Part shown: piece by piece, positions 25,300 to 36,840 of the stretch
Layout of the letters: each line of letters begins with the position of its first letter
Numbering within the stretch: the stretch's first letter is position 1
Assembly (NCBI GenBank): GCA_907163375.1
Contig: CAJQUW010006832.1
Span: 186,001-250,000, forward strand
From: Prostheceraeus crozeri
Lineage: Eukaryota; Platyhelminthes; Polycladida; Euryleptidae
DNA: 64,000 nucleotides
Direction of reading: 5' to 3'
The notes under the pieces: model-generated
The model's database searches: none
Told to the model about the DNA's origin: nothing
The model's input: the letters and a program-made list of their open reading frames with translations, nothing else
Made by a program: the position numbers and the translations under genes

Positions 25300-25990
25300 C
25301 ACATATCTTCAAGAAAAGGTGTTACAAGGCTAATCCACTAGTTAATTCTTGCATAAAGTACTTCTCGAGGAATAGGTTCCTCGTTTATAAGTTTGATTGT
25401 TTTTTTTTCGCCCTTCCCGATACCTTCCATCATAGGTATGCTAGATTAACGACTATTTTCCAGATTCTTAAGTGTCCTTTTGTTCTCTAAATTCCAAAAG
25501 TTTTTTTTCGGTTAGGTTTTAGCTGTGTTTCCTCACGCTTGTAGAGGCCTTCCTTATCGCTCATTCGATATGGTTGGCCATGTGATACAGGTTGGAGGCA
25601 GGGGGCCGAAACCTTGCTTCATGCAGCCACATGGTTGCTCCCTGATGACTCCGTACATAGCGATCTTATTTTGGTTTATAAAGTTTCTTGATTTTCACCA
25701 TTTATGATTTTCAGTTGCCATTTTCATTATCCATGACGAACTCTCATTTTAGTTCTTTGATTGTGAAATTAAATTGATTACAAGTTTTAATTTATTTCCC
25801 TTCAAAAGTTAGGTCGGCTAGCCTTTGAATGTATTTCGCTTCTTACTGATTTCACTGGGGTAGGTTATTCTATGTTACTAGTATTAATTTATTTTCATTG
25901 ACTTTTGACTTTAAGTTACCTAATTATTTGCACGATTCTCCACTAGTGTAGTTGTCAAACTTTGGTATCTTCCGTTTTTGAAATTTTGAA
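25300..25990 (+). mobile_element. 5'-truncated copy of the 33-35 kb retroelement
   Basis: Starting near CATATCTTCAAG the sequence parallels 34,395-35,100. The coding end VNSCIKYFSRNRFLV matches VNSCIKSFSKNRFLV of the longer copy, and the non-coding tail (ATTCGATATGGTTGGCC, CTTGCTTCATGCAGCCACAT) is shared almost base for base. Truncation at the 5' end with the 3' tail kept indicates target-primed reverse transcription. Confidence 0.85.
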
Positions 25991-26378
25991 AATTTTATAA
26001 TAAATAAAGTAGTTTAATATTAAGTTTCATTCTCTGTTGGAAAATGAGAATGGATCTGACCAAACAACTTCATCGAATGTCATGAATCATCAGGTCTGGG
26101 TCACGTCTCTGATGATCGACACAAATCCCTATTTAAACATGCAATCATCTATATCTGCCGCAAATTTGAGATACACAATTGGCACAGTATGCTAACTGTG
26201 GGTATTCATCAAAAACTACTTATATATACTGATATATCACCTACGTTAAAGCATTAATAGCTAATGCACATCATCAGCATAAATGCTGTTTGAAGACGCA
26301 ATTTGAATATAATCATCTAATTTACATCCTGTCTTCAGGAAGCAGCATTTAGTGAATATTACTGGCACACTGACTCAT
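25991..26378. other. No gene recognised
   Basis: AT-rich spacer after the truncated retroelement; nothing supported. Confidence 0.4.
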
Positions 26379-26470
26379 GGTCCATTCACACACAGGACGC
26401 GGCGTGGCGCGGCGCGTCCAACAAAAATGCCTGTTCTCACCGACCCGTGTGGCGAGGGGCGGGAGAGGGA
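26379..26470 (+). repeat. CpG-rich left terminus of a DNA transposon
   Basis: GGTCCATTCACACACAGGAC followed by GCGGCG-type CpG-rich sequence stands out from the AT-rich background. It resembles the inverted terminus GGTCTATTCCCACCGGAC at 28,363. If they pair, they enclose a 1,985-bp element. No matching target duplication was seen. Confidence 0.45.
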
Positions 26471-28129
26471 AATGGAAAGGGGGCAGCAACAAATACCATA
26501 CAATTATGGACACTTCTTTTTGCTAAATAATTAACATATTCATATCCCTTGTGCTACATGCATTTGAACGAGTCCAAACAAGACATCAATATGATATGAC
26601 ACTTTCCCGAGATAGTTAACTGAGGTAATCAGTTTTCAGAAATTACATGAAATCAGATGCAACATTTCAAGCATAATGACTCGAAAATGATATCTAAACG
26701 ATGCATTCTCGAGGAAATGCAGAGACATTTTGCATTAGATCTTCGAGCGTGAACAAAGTGTGATGTAATCAGGTTCTTAGATCTGCAAGTTTCATCAGAC
26801 GAGAGCAATTCTTTATTAATTGAAGTGCTGCTAGGGGCAGTCTATTTTAGAGCAATATCCGAGTAATTCAAAGATGAGTTTTGGTCGACCAACAGTCTAG
26901 AAAATAGTCTCAATCTGAGAAGAGCACTGAGTTCAGTATGATATGGCGACAAAAAAGGCATTCCATCCTGTTAATTTTCGTTAAGTAAATCCGAATCTGC
27001 AGAAATTATTCTCTTGAGTATCAAAATCTATAAGTTGTGATTATCGTATGATTTGGGGAGTATCAGATCAGATATTTCACCGCCAATACTATTCATAAAA
27101 ATCAAGTGAAATCAATCCTTTTGGCAAACTGTCAACACAATTATAAGCTATATCGACTGTTGTCACCCACTGCGATGAGCATGAGCGACACAAGCGAGCA
27201 TTTTCAAGGAGAAAAAAATGGCTGCTGTTTACAAAATGGATACCACCAATCCACCATCATCATCTTCGTGAAATTTCCTTTTGAATGAAGTGTGTTTCAA
27301 CTAAATTGGTTAAGAATTCTGCGATCTGCGTCAAATAAACGATATGAAGCGTTTTGATGACTTCATCGCAATGCTTGAAGGAGTGGCGAACAATTAAAGA
27401 CAGATGAAAGATACCGACATCGCTAAAGTTTTTTTCCAATTGCGAATGAAGTAATGCATACTTTTGAGCACAGAATTAGATTCATCTGCGCGCGCTTCGA
27501 AGCAGATAAATAAAATATTTAATTCTGTGCTTTTGAGTGATTGACATTGCAAATTAATCGTTATGATATGACCATTGCTATAACCTACATAATTTTGCGA
27601 AAGCTATTTCACATTTGTAAGAAATAGGGTTTTTAAGGGCATACATATCATTTACACATTTTCATTCATAGGGTGACAACAAGGCACAGGTGACAGATCA
27701 TGATATAGAATTGATGCACGGATTCACTTTGCCATAAGTTAGCTTACAAAACAACCTTTATTAACTTACATCGTCTATTCTATCCACGAATTTTTAAATG
27801 AAAACCATTTTACTTAACTTATGCGTCTGCCTCAACACGCCGTATCCGCTATTTCGTCTATTCTATAGTAATCGGGAGTATCACTCTATTGAAGATTATC
27901 AGATAAGTTGAGAACAATAACAACTTTCTCATCTTCGTTTCCGATACTCGTTTTGCAGTAGATAAAATACCATTCATCTCCAAATGCATTCATGAATTCG
28001 ATTTCATGGTTGACAAAGTATGAAAGTGCACTGATAAGGGATTTTGATGTTCATCTGGTCAAATTGTCCTCACAGAAGGTCAGAATTGTTGGATAGCTAT
28101 GTCGAAAGTCAGTCATTCCTCTTCACGAA
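26471..28129. other. Unassigned interior between CpG-rich termini
   Basis: No transposase motif was recognised. This is either a non-autonomous filler or unrelated host DNA. Confidence 0.35.
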
Positions 28130-28363
28130 CATATGGCAACGTGTGGTGTCAGGTTTCAGTGCGGGGTGGAACAAGCCGCGAGGCGTCTTGGCGCGGGATG
28201 GATTTTCCTATCTCGTAAAGCAAACCGCGCGTCATTACAGAACTTTTTTCTGAAATTTCTTGGACGTCCCGCGCGTCTTGTGTGAACAGCCCCATAGGTT
28301 TGTTAAGGTTCTGAACGAAAATTCTGGGCGCCTGAGACGCCCCGCGTCCGGTGGGAATAGACC
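28130..28363 (-). repeat. Cluster of CpG-rich transposon termini
   Basis: The right edge, read on the minus strand, begins GGTCTATTCCCACCGGACGC, matching the terminus at 26,379. Just inside, at about 28,265-28,295, the minus strand reads GGGGCTGTTCACACAAGACG, a second related terminus, with a CGCG-rich partner near 28,160-28,200. This suggests a small element nested in, or adjacent to, the larger one. Confidence 0.45.
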
Positions 28364-31272
28364 TTTAGACGACATGTTAACATTGTGACTAAAATAGTAT
28401 TAAATTAATATGTTAGTTGCTCATCTTAAATTTGACGATTCATTACATAGGATGAAATGGCGGCTATTCAGGTCTGCTCCCACTTTTCAATTTAGGATGC
28501 AACTACATATTTAAATATTCAATTTACTTTGCATCCTCTGTATGTAATTGTGGATACAGCCCGCGGGGTAACACTGTCATAGAGCCTAAGTGTTGCATCA
28601 GTATTTGGCTTTCATTGTATATTGTACAGTACTGTCAGAAACATGGAATTAGATTTTCTAAGCGCGTCAAGACAGGCCGAGACAGATATCGAATTCTCTG
28701 ATCGGTGTAGTCCTGTTTTGCATGACGATGGTATTTATGAGCTAATGAGCTGCTAAGCAAAGTGGTCCGTATTGAAGGTGCGAAAGGGTCTGTGTCCATG
28801 GGTCCTAAGAGTCACTATATGGGGACCTGGTGGTCCGTATTTCTGTGGGATCCATTTTGAAGGTCCAAAGGCGTCCATATAGTGACTTACAGGACAAAAT
28901 GATTTAAAGATTTATGGGCCGGTTAAATGGTCCTACTATTTTCCACTTGCTTTCAGATTCTTGACCATTCCTAGATTTCAAGGTTCTTGACCATCTCTAG
29001 TTTGTTAGTGCTGATGAAATCAATTTCATTCCTCATCTCCTGATTGGGGCTTATCCACGTCCATCTGCGGCTTTTCTTCTTTTCAAACATTGGCCATGAA
29101 CAACTTATTTGCGTCCTTAAATTCCGCCATTCTTTGAGCTTTGCTGTTTTCCCATTGTCCCGAACCTACCGATACCCATGATGCATCAGCATCATATTGC
29201 GCCAACCACGAGAGCGAAAATTAGATACCGAGAGTTTATATGCGATAAAAATCGCATTTACAACTTTATCTAGATGGTTTCTGTGCGCACGGTTTGAGTT
29301 TACATGCACCAGCACTCCTTCAAGAGAGTGCATTATGTCCAGCTGTCATAAAGAGAATATAGAGTAAGAAACGTATTGAAATTGTCACTAGCCATGTGAA
29401 AAACTAGATACTTTGTATTTCAATGAAAATTTGCTTATTCCCTTGCATATTACCCAACAAATGATTTTCTAAAAGAAATGAAAAATTATGATTTCAAGTT
29501 TAATTATGACTAATAAAAATGAGCGAATTTCATGCTCAGAAGAATCCTTGCCCAGAGGAAGCAGCGGAAAGCCAAACTTTGTGCAGTTGTTAATTTTTCT
29601 TTAAAAAGCCTGTTAAAAAGAATGTGCAATTCAGAAAATGTGTCTGATAAATTTCGAACCCTTGTTATTCGGACCCTTTTATACACTTGATAAGGACCAT
29701 TTTGCCCAACAGTGTGCATGTGAAGCATGAACTCTCAATCTGAGTTACTTGCAAAGCAGCATGGGTTGAAAAAGAATTTCAAAGTTTCAAATACAAAATT
29801 TGCTATAATATTGCAACTTATGCTAGTTTGTAAATATAGTTCTTCGTGCATGCTCCTTGGGACAACTTAATGACTTGAAACGAGGTGGTAGAGGACATTT
29901 GGTCGCAAAGTTGAAAAATGCGAAGCCTTACATGTCGACGTTTGGTCGAAAAAATGCACTAATGCATAGGCCTAATCTCACTTCACAGACAAATTCGATG
30001 TACGGAGAAGTGTCAATTCAGTTGAAAGATGCAAACTGCCCTGAACGGCTACAAATTCATCCAGTATTTGAACTCATCAACAGAACTGGTTCACATCCTT
30101 CGGCATTAAAACAGCTCTCTATCAAATTGCAACCATATCCGCAGTAAATTGCGCATTAAGTGTCATTAAGGTATTCTTTACTCAATTAATATCTAAAAGC
30201 AGTGCTGACATTTCTTCTAAGTCAGTGTATCAGTAATTAATCAATACTGCTTCTTGGAATCGATGTACAAAATTTCAAATGACTCAGTTGGTTTTCCGTA
30301 AGGAACAGCACGTCATTTATTTAATAGATTCTATTATTCATCTGCTTTTCTTGAAATGCGATTCAATATACAGCAGTAGACGGAATACAATAGCATTGCT
30401 CATTTCGTCACTGTTTATTGTGCAACGTGTGCTTCAGTACACCATGAATACCGTTTTATAACATACCTCATAATATCATATTTCATTTCGCTTGATGAAA
30501 GCCATGCAAATAAATTATAAATTTCCGATGCTAAAGCGGGACTTTTTCAAAGACTTTTGAATTATTTCCATTTTGAATGAACTGCAACGAGATTCTTCAG
30601 AAATGCAGCTATCAAAATTTGATAGACCTATTAGTCCGGCAACCAGAAGAAAACTTCTACAGGGAACGAGGCAGAAGTGAGACTTTCAGAGTGATGTGCA
30701 ACCATGGCAATACTACAAATCTGTGAGCTTGTGAGGCAATCTGCTTTCGATTGGATTGAAAAACGCCTTTCTATAATCCTTTTGAACATGAATGAACCAG
30801 GTAGAACTCGGCAGACGTGACGATTAGTAGCCACAAGATGTTCGTCATTCTGTGAAAATCTCATTTTCGGCATCGGTCCGTTCATAAACTAGTCCCCAAA
30901 GACAGTGCTCATTCTGGCTGCCCGAATAGTGGGTCATTCTATTTAAAACGCATTGCGTGAAATATTTGCAATGGCCTAGCATTAATTATTGGAACATACC
31001 AAGTTACATGAAAGGCAAGAAATTCACCGCTCAGATTGTACCATTGCTCCATTCATAGGCAAAGGATTTTATATTATATCTCAATGTCATTTGCTCATTC
31101 ATACATAAGAGCAAGCATTTTTGAATTTTCGATTATAGAAGTTTTATAATACGAAAGCTATCAATAAATTTGACGCTTCTTTTAGTAAAGAAAAAACGAT
31201 TGGTTTTGAAACTTTTCACTTGTCGGGAGTGCGCACTAATCGCAGCTACAACTGTAAAATGAATTATCATTA
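28364..31272. other. Unassigned non-coding DNA
   Basis: Contains a short inverted repeat (28,811-28,886) and a 96-codon frame at 29,857-30,147 without recognisable motifs. No splice chain is supported. Confidence 0.35.
28811..28886. repeat. Short imperfect inverted repeat
   Basis: GTCACTATATGGGGACC at 28,811-28,827 pairs with GGCGTCCATATAGTGAC at 28,870-28,886 with few mismatches, giving a stem of about 17 bp around a 42-bp loop. It may be a MITE remnant. Confidence 0.4.
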
Positions 31273-31976
31273 CAGTCGAGACTCGCTATAACGAACCCTT
31301 CTATAGCGAACATTCGTCTATAACGAACTTTATCCATGAAGCCCAATTTTTTGTTATTTTCAATAGGAATCGAATAAAGAAAGAATATTGTTCAATCCAG
31401 ATCATGTGGAAATGAAACGCTTGAATTTTATCTCCCCGAACAAACTCGTCTCATCGTGATTGAAACTACTCTCATGATCAAGTCTATAAAGCCGATAAAG
31501 CTGAATTGTATTGGAAGTCACATTAAACACAATAAAAATGTTAAGATTCTGAATCAATCGTATTTAAATTATCAACGGAAAGAATGAAGCCTGCACGTAT
31601 GCAACGGGAAGTCATAAGCAGAAATCGCTCTCTTTTAGAAAATCTTGCCATTGGTATTTATAGTGTGTCGTACATTAATTGCAATGCGTGTTTTTATTCA
31701 TTTGATCACTTGATGTTGGAAGGGTATTTTCACATTATTAGTACACTATTTAAAAAGAAAATGGCAAAATCACAAGTTATTCAATTTCTTAAGTCTACAA
31801 GGTAAAATATCAAAAATAATATACCAGTGTAATTCAAGCGACGCTATTCAAAATCAGCAAGATATTTGAGCTCAAAAACATGGTTTTTGGTTTCCCTTCA
31901 TCGCTAAAACGAACCCCTCGCCATAACGAACCTTTTACATGGATTACGCGAGGTTCACTATAGCGAGTCTCAACTA
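31273..31976. mobile_element. pogo/Tigger-like MITE
   Basis: The left end CAGTCGAGACTCGCTATAAC and the inverted right end TAGTTGAGACTCGCTATAGT match each other. Both are flanked by TA (31,271-31,272 and 31,977-31,978). The CAGT(C/T)GAG-CTCGCTATAACGAAC style of terminus is typical of the pogo/Tigger branch of Tc1/mariner. Extra 'TATAACGAAC'-type copies lie just inside each end. The 704-bp interior has a 73-codon frame (31,584-31,805) with no transposase motif, so it is non-autonomous. Confidence 0.8.
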
Positions 31977-31978
31977 TA

Positions 31979-32999
31979 TTTCTTTCAACTTTATCTGTAC
32001 ATAGGATTACTAGACTATCATCACTATATTTGACATGTATATCAATCATTAACAAGTGCTGTTCACTATGACCTGATAAGAACATTTGACAGTTGTTTTA
32101 TCTTACTGTTGCGTGTTTGATTGACATCTGTCAATGAAAAAAGTAGATCATAATCGTCAATGAGGAGGTTTCTTGCATACTTTCCATTGATGAATTGTTG
32201 AACTATTTGATAGAAGTACTTGTTGTACATAAGGCTAGGCCAATTGGTAGAAATTGCATTCAATTTCCTCCTCAATAATTATCAGACTCAATTGGAGAAT
32301 TCCATATAGGCATCAACCTTGATGAAAAAATGTCATAAAGATTTCCACAATTTTGTAGATCACTGTAATGTCGAGCAATATCCCAAATCTATAGTTCTTG
32401 ATAATTAACCAAATATACAACAACTGCATTTGAAATGAAATGTAAATTTCAATTGTGCTATTGTAGCAAACATGTGCCTATAATTGTAGAAAAGTTATAT
32501 ATTTTTATTCACATTTATGCACATTTTAAAAATGTACTTTTAATATTCATCATATAAGACACTTTTCAAGTTCAACTGTAGCATATTTCTAGGTTATGAA
32601 GCATAATTCTATGAATGTGTAATATTACACATGTACATTTCACAAAAGTGCTGGGGATTAAATCACGATTAAAGTACGAGCGTCCGAAGCTCATACTTGT
32701 GAGTCCCGTTTTAGCTGTAATGCGAAATTCGGTGCAATTCTTCTGTGACATGTACAACTAGTATAACCAACTGTTTGTGCGAAAACCAGAAGTCCAATGC
32801 TGCTTTAAACTGCCTACACAGCTTAAAAAAGCTTATGAACGAGCATCCGCTGCTGTATCGAATTTCCAAATATGGTCAGTGATCTGACTCTCTGCTCAAA
32901 GTTCAGACAATTATATCGCTTGCTTTCACAATGTATTGGTTACACAATGTACTGGTGACTTGAGTATTATATCCAACCCTGCACCAATTATGGAGAGCC
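31979..32999. other. Unassigned non-coding DNA
   Basis: AT-rich. The last few hundred bases may be the decayed 5' part of the retroelement that becomes recognisable after 33,000. Confidence 0.35.
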
Positions 33000-35105
33000 T
33001 ATTCACAAGTCTTGGGACTTTGTTAGAGTCAGTGTTTAAAAATGCATTAGTTGCATTTATTGAAAAGTCCTGCAGAAAATACGCCCTTTAGAATTTCTGA
33101 CTTCCAGGATTGGTCGGAGGCTGTCCTTAAGATAATTAAAAATCGCATTTCCTTCCTAAGTTCTAGCTTTCCATCTTTGCATTCGCACGAGGTAATAAAG
33201 ATCTAAGGTGTGCAAAAACTTCATCTAAAGCTTTCAGAAGAATTACGTCATTACTCCGGCGTATAAGGCCGCCAACAATTTTGTCATTGTGTGTAGGAAG
33301 TATTACCTCATTGTCCTCTTGAACGAACTAGGCTTTGACCTTAGAAGTTTCAATGTTGTTGGTAATCAGACTTACGCACCAGTAATTTCTTCCATTAATG
33401 ACATAATTGCCGAACATTGCACCGCCCTCAAGGATTCCTTTGACATAACGGTTAAAGATAAGTTTAAGCTAAGTAGATTCATAGCTGGTGACAGGAACAG
33501 CACTTCCAAAGATTTGGCCATACTTGTGAACAAAGGTTTGCAATTGGTCCGGGACAAGTTTAGTAGTTATTGCCTTTCCATCAGGCATAATTCAGGTGTG
33601 AACGCCTTCTGGAGCATTAACTCTTCTGGGGAATTCCTTGACAGGATGTCGGGTTTGAATTGCCACTCCTTACAAGTATATGATTTCTCCACACTCTATA
33701 CGAATCTTGATTTAGACCAGGTTATGGAGTCCTTGAAAGACTTATGTGAGTCAATTTTTAGCAGTTCCAAGAGCTTTATTTGCATTGGCTATTATAGAAC
33801 CTTCTTCTCGAATAAAAAATACAGAGGGTATCACTGCTGATCCAAAACCCAATTCCTTAATGCAATAAGTTTCATCCTGGATAACACTTTTGTCACTTTC
33901 GGGGGACTTGTCTTCAGGCAAATTCGAGGCACTCCTATGGTTGGGAATTCCAGCTCACTCTTGGTTGACCTGTTTTTAGCTTACAGGGAGTTTAAGTTTG
34001 TGAGGGGGCTTCTAGCGAGTAGGAGATTTGGCTTCGCCAAACTTCTCTCGCGCACCACTAGGCATGTCGACGACATTTGTGTGTTTAACTACAAACATTT
34101 CGATAAGATCCTTCCTGAAATCTACCCGGTAGATCTCTTAGCTAGCAGAAGCGGAGACAACAACAAATGTGTTCATTATTTGGATGTCAAAATCAGGATC
34201 GAAGATGATGGCCAATACATCACAGAGGTTTACCATAAGGTTGATGAGTTCAGCTTCCCAGTGGTGCTGTATACTTTCCCCGAGAGCAACATGCCTTTGA
34301 ACACTGGCTTAAACATCCTTGCTGCCCAACTCATCAGGTTCGCCAGGATTTCATCTGATGCTTCCCCCTTCACATCAAGAGCTAAGGGCATTTTTGATAT
34401 CTTCAAAGGACGGGGTTATAAGAATAATTTGCTGGTTAATTCTTGCATAAAGTCCTTCTCCAAGAATAGGTTCCTCGTTTTTAAGTTTGGTTGTTTTTCG
34501 TCCCACCAGATGCCATCCATCATTGGCATGTTGGGCTAAGATAACCTCTTCTAGTTTCATGTGCTTCTTTTTGTCCTAATATATTAAAAATTTTATTTTC
34601 GGTTAGGTTCTGCTATGTTTCCTCAGGCTTGGAGAGACCTTCCATGTCGTACATTCGATATGGTTGGCCTGGCCCCGCCATGTGGTATAGGTTGGAGGTT
34701 AGGGGCCGAAACCTTGCTTCATGCAGCCACATGGTTCCTCCCTGATGACTCCATACATAGCAAACTTAATTTTGGTTTTTTAGGTTTCTTATTTTCACCT
34801 TTTGTTATTTTTAGTTAGCTTCTCGTCAGGTCCATGACGAACTCTCATTTCAGTTCTTATGTGATAAAAATAAAATCGTTTATAAGTATTAATTTATTTC
34901 CCTTACCGTCTTCAGTTGAGTAGACTAGCCTTTATACGTATTTCAGTCCCTACTCTATACTGGAGTAGGTTACTCTATGTTGTTAGTATTAATTTATATT
35001 CATTCGTTCATGACTTTTAATTACCTAATTATTTACAGGATTCTCCACTAGGGTAGTTGTTTAACTTTGGCATCTTCCGTTTCCTGGATCCTTCGAATTT
35101 TTTTG
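33000..35105 (+). mobile_element. Penelope-type (tentative) retroelement with 3' tail
   Basis: A reverse-transcriptase coding region (33,229-34,539) is followed by about 560 bp of non-coding tail. The tail is shared almost base for base with the truncated copy at 25.3-26.0 kb and ends near TTCCTGGATCCTTCG. No LTR was seen. The RT resembles the Penelope-like/related group common in marine invertebrates; no GIY-YIG endonuclease is visible, so the family name is tentative. Confidence 0.75.
33229..34539 (+). pseudogene. Reverse transcriptase, one in-frame stop
   Basis: The frame is continuous from a stop at about 33,228 to 34,539 except for one TGA at 33,838-33,840. Motifs in order are: NYVITPAYKAANNFVIVCRK (finger region), LQVYDFSTLYTNLDL (RT motif A, normally DFSTLYT), RGTPMVGNSSSLLVDLFL (motif B, normally GIPMG.NSSPL.ADL), TRHVDDICVFNYK (catalytic YIDD-type motif with H for Y), HYLDVKI, and the thumb-side block DEFSFPVVLY...QLIRFARIS. 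Upstream of 33,229 the frame is broken. Apart from the TGA, the decayed 5' part and the H in the active site it is well preserved. Confidence 0.78.
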
Positions 35106-35456
35106 ACCGTGTTGTGTCTTGATTCGATTAACTAATTTCGCTGGACGAATATTTCATTGACAAAATGTGAGGTATCTTTGAGGTCAAAAGAAGGAAATCC
35201 CGAATGTTTTGATCGAAAGTTACGGTACTTAAAGCCAAAATAGAATCTATCGCTCGATGGTGACCTGGTCTTCTATTTTCCTTCATGCTATGTAAGCCTA
35301 ATATGGAAGGCTATATCAATATTTTGAAAATGTTAGATTTTGAAACCCTTTTGATGAGGAAGCAATTGCCACAAAATTGCTGTCACTATATTTAATACAT
35401 TTAACATGTTTATTTTACAGACATTTGTTTATGTAGGTAGGTCAACTTTCAACATG
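35106..35456. other. No gene recognised
   Basis: Short AT-rich spacer between the retroelement tail and the DD41D mariner. Confidence 0.4.
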
Positions 35457-36840
35457 CAGGGTGAGTAAAAAAACATTCTTTAAAGTTAGTGAAAAATCAC
35501 TTTGAATTGTTATCCTGATTTCTTTCTTAAGTTGACTAATTCAATTTCCATAGTTTTGTAATTCGTCGTATAACAACATGTCTATGCATCAAATTGATGC
35601 TCTAAGTTCAAAAAATTCAAATTTAAATTCATATCATCGGACGAATGGTTTATGTGAATAGTTGAAGTCACTTAGTGCTTCATTCAAGCCAAGGTATGGA
35701 AATGAAGGCGAAACTTGTTGCATGGGCACTGGGCAGTTACATTCAACAACGTGTCTGACTCAAAGGAGAGGCTACAAGAATGAATTTCATGAGGAAGCCC
35801 CGCCTCCGCCGAAAGTCCATCGCTGGATGAAGAAATTCCTCACGTATGGGGAGATCAATAAGCTTGAAGATGGAAGTGGTCGTCCGGTGACGGCTACAGG
35901 TGACGATGTTTTTTCTTCCATCAAATCGATGATTCAAGAAGACCCGAACGTTTCTACGCGTGGTATTAGTAACACGTTGGGAGTTTCTCAAAGTAGCGTC
36001 ATTCGTTGTCTTAAAAAAAATATCATCACTGTATGCCAACCTTTGTCCAGGAACCATCTGATAACGATCACGACCGACGTCTCGAATTTTGTTTATGGAG
36101 TCCTCAAAAACGTGACCACCATCCTCAATTCCATCTCCGAATAGTGTTTTCCGACGAAGTTGTCTTCCATGTGAACGGGACTGTGAATAAGTATAATCTG
36201 CACTACTGGAGCAGTGAAAACCCTTAAGTTTCCATCCAAAAGCTTCACGACCGGAGATCTGTCACTGTATCGGGCATGATGGACCATACTGGAAAGCTGA
36301 GTTACGACATCAGTGAGCAAGCGATGAACAGCGACCGATACTGCAATGTCCTGAAGCAACATATTATTCTTTTCTTACGACGAAACGAAAACCAGAACAG
36401 ATACTGTCAGCAGGACGGAGCCCCTCCCCACTACAGCAATGCATCTCGAAGAACCTTCGACGAAAATCTGACGAGTCGGTGTATTAGTCGAAGAGGACCC
36501 GTTGAATGGCCAACCCCTCCTCCAGACCTCACTGTCTGCGACTTCTTCCTCTGGGGAGCGTTAAGAGACCAAGTGTATGCGCGTCTGCCAAAAAATACGA
36601 GGGAACTGACAGCTTACTTTCGAAAGGAAATGAATACTTTTACATCTGACGCCTGTCGGAAGGCCTGTGACTCATTTGTTTGGCGCTGCTGTCTTTGCAT
36701 TTAGCAGGAAGGTGCTCAGTTTAAGTCGCTGTTGTAAGCACGACTTGTAAGTAGCAACTTTCCCATGTTTGTAACCGTTTGTTGTTGCGTTTTATTGTAA
36801 CCTAGATATCCCATAAAAATAACGTTTTTTACTCACTCTG
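35457..36840 (+). mobile_element. Mariner relic, DD41D (rosa/Visitor-like)
   Basis: The left terminus CAGGGTGAGTAAAAAA and the inverted right terminus CAGAGTGAGTAAAAAA define a 1,384-bp element, normal for mariner. The expected flanking TA is not visible (TG on the left, AT on the right), probably from decay. The transposase is on the plus strand with several frameshifts and stops. Confidence 0.82.
35662..36704 (+). pseudogene. DD41D mariner transposase, multiply broken
   Basis: Pieces in different frames read in order. A helix-turn-helix region (NVSTRGISNTLGVSQSSVIR, up to about 36,010) comes first. Next is VFSDEVVFHVNG (first D, about 36,145-36,180). Then come CQQDGAPPHYSN (second D, about 36,410) and PPDLTVCDFFLWGALRD (third D, about 36,530). 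There are 41 residues between the last two acidic residues, the DD41D spacing of the rosa/Visitor group. There is a frame change near 36,030 and a stop near 36,225. It is not functional. Confidence 0.8.
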
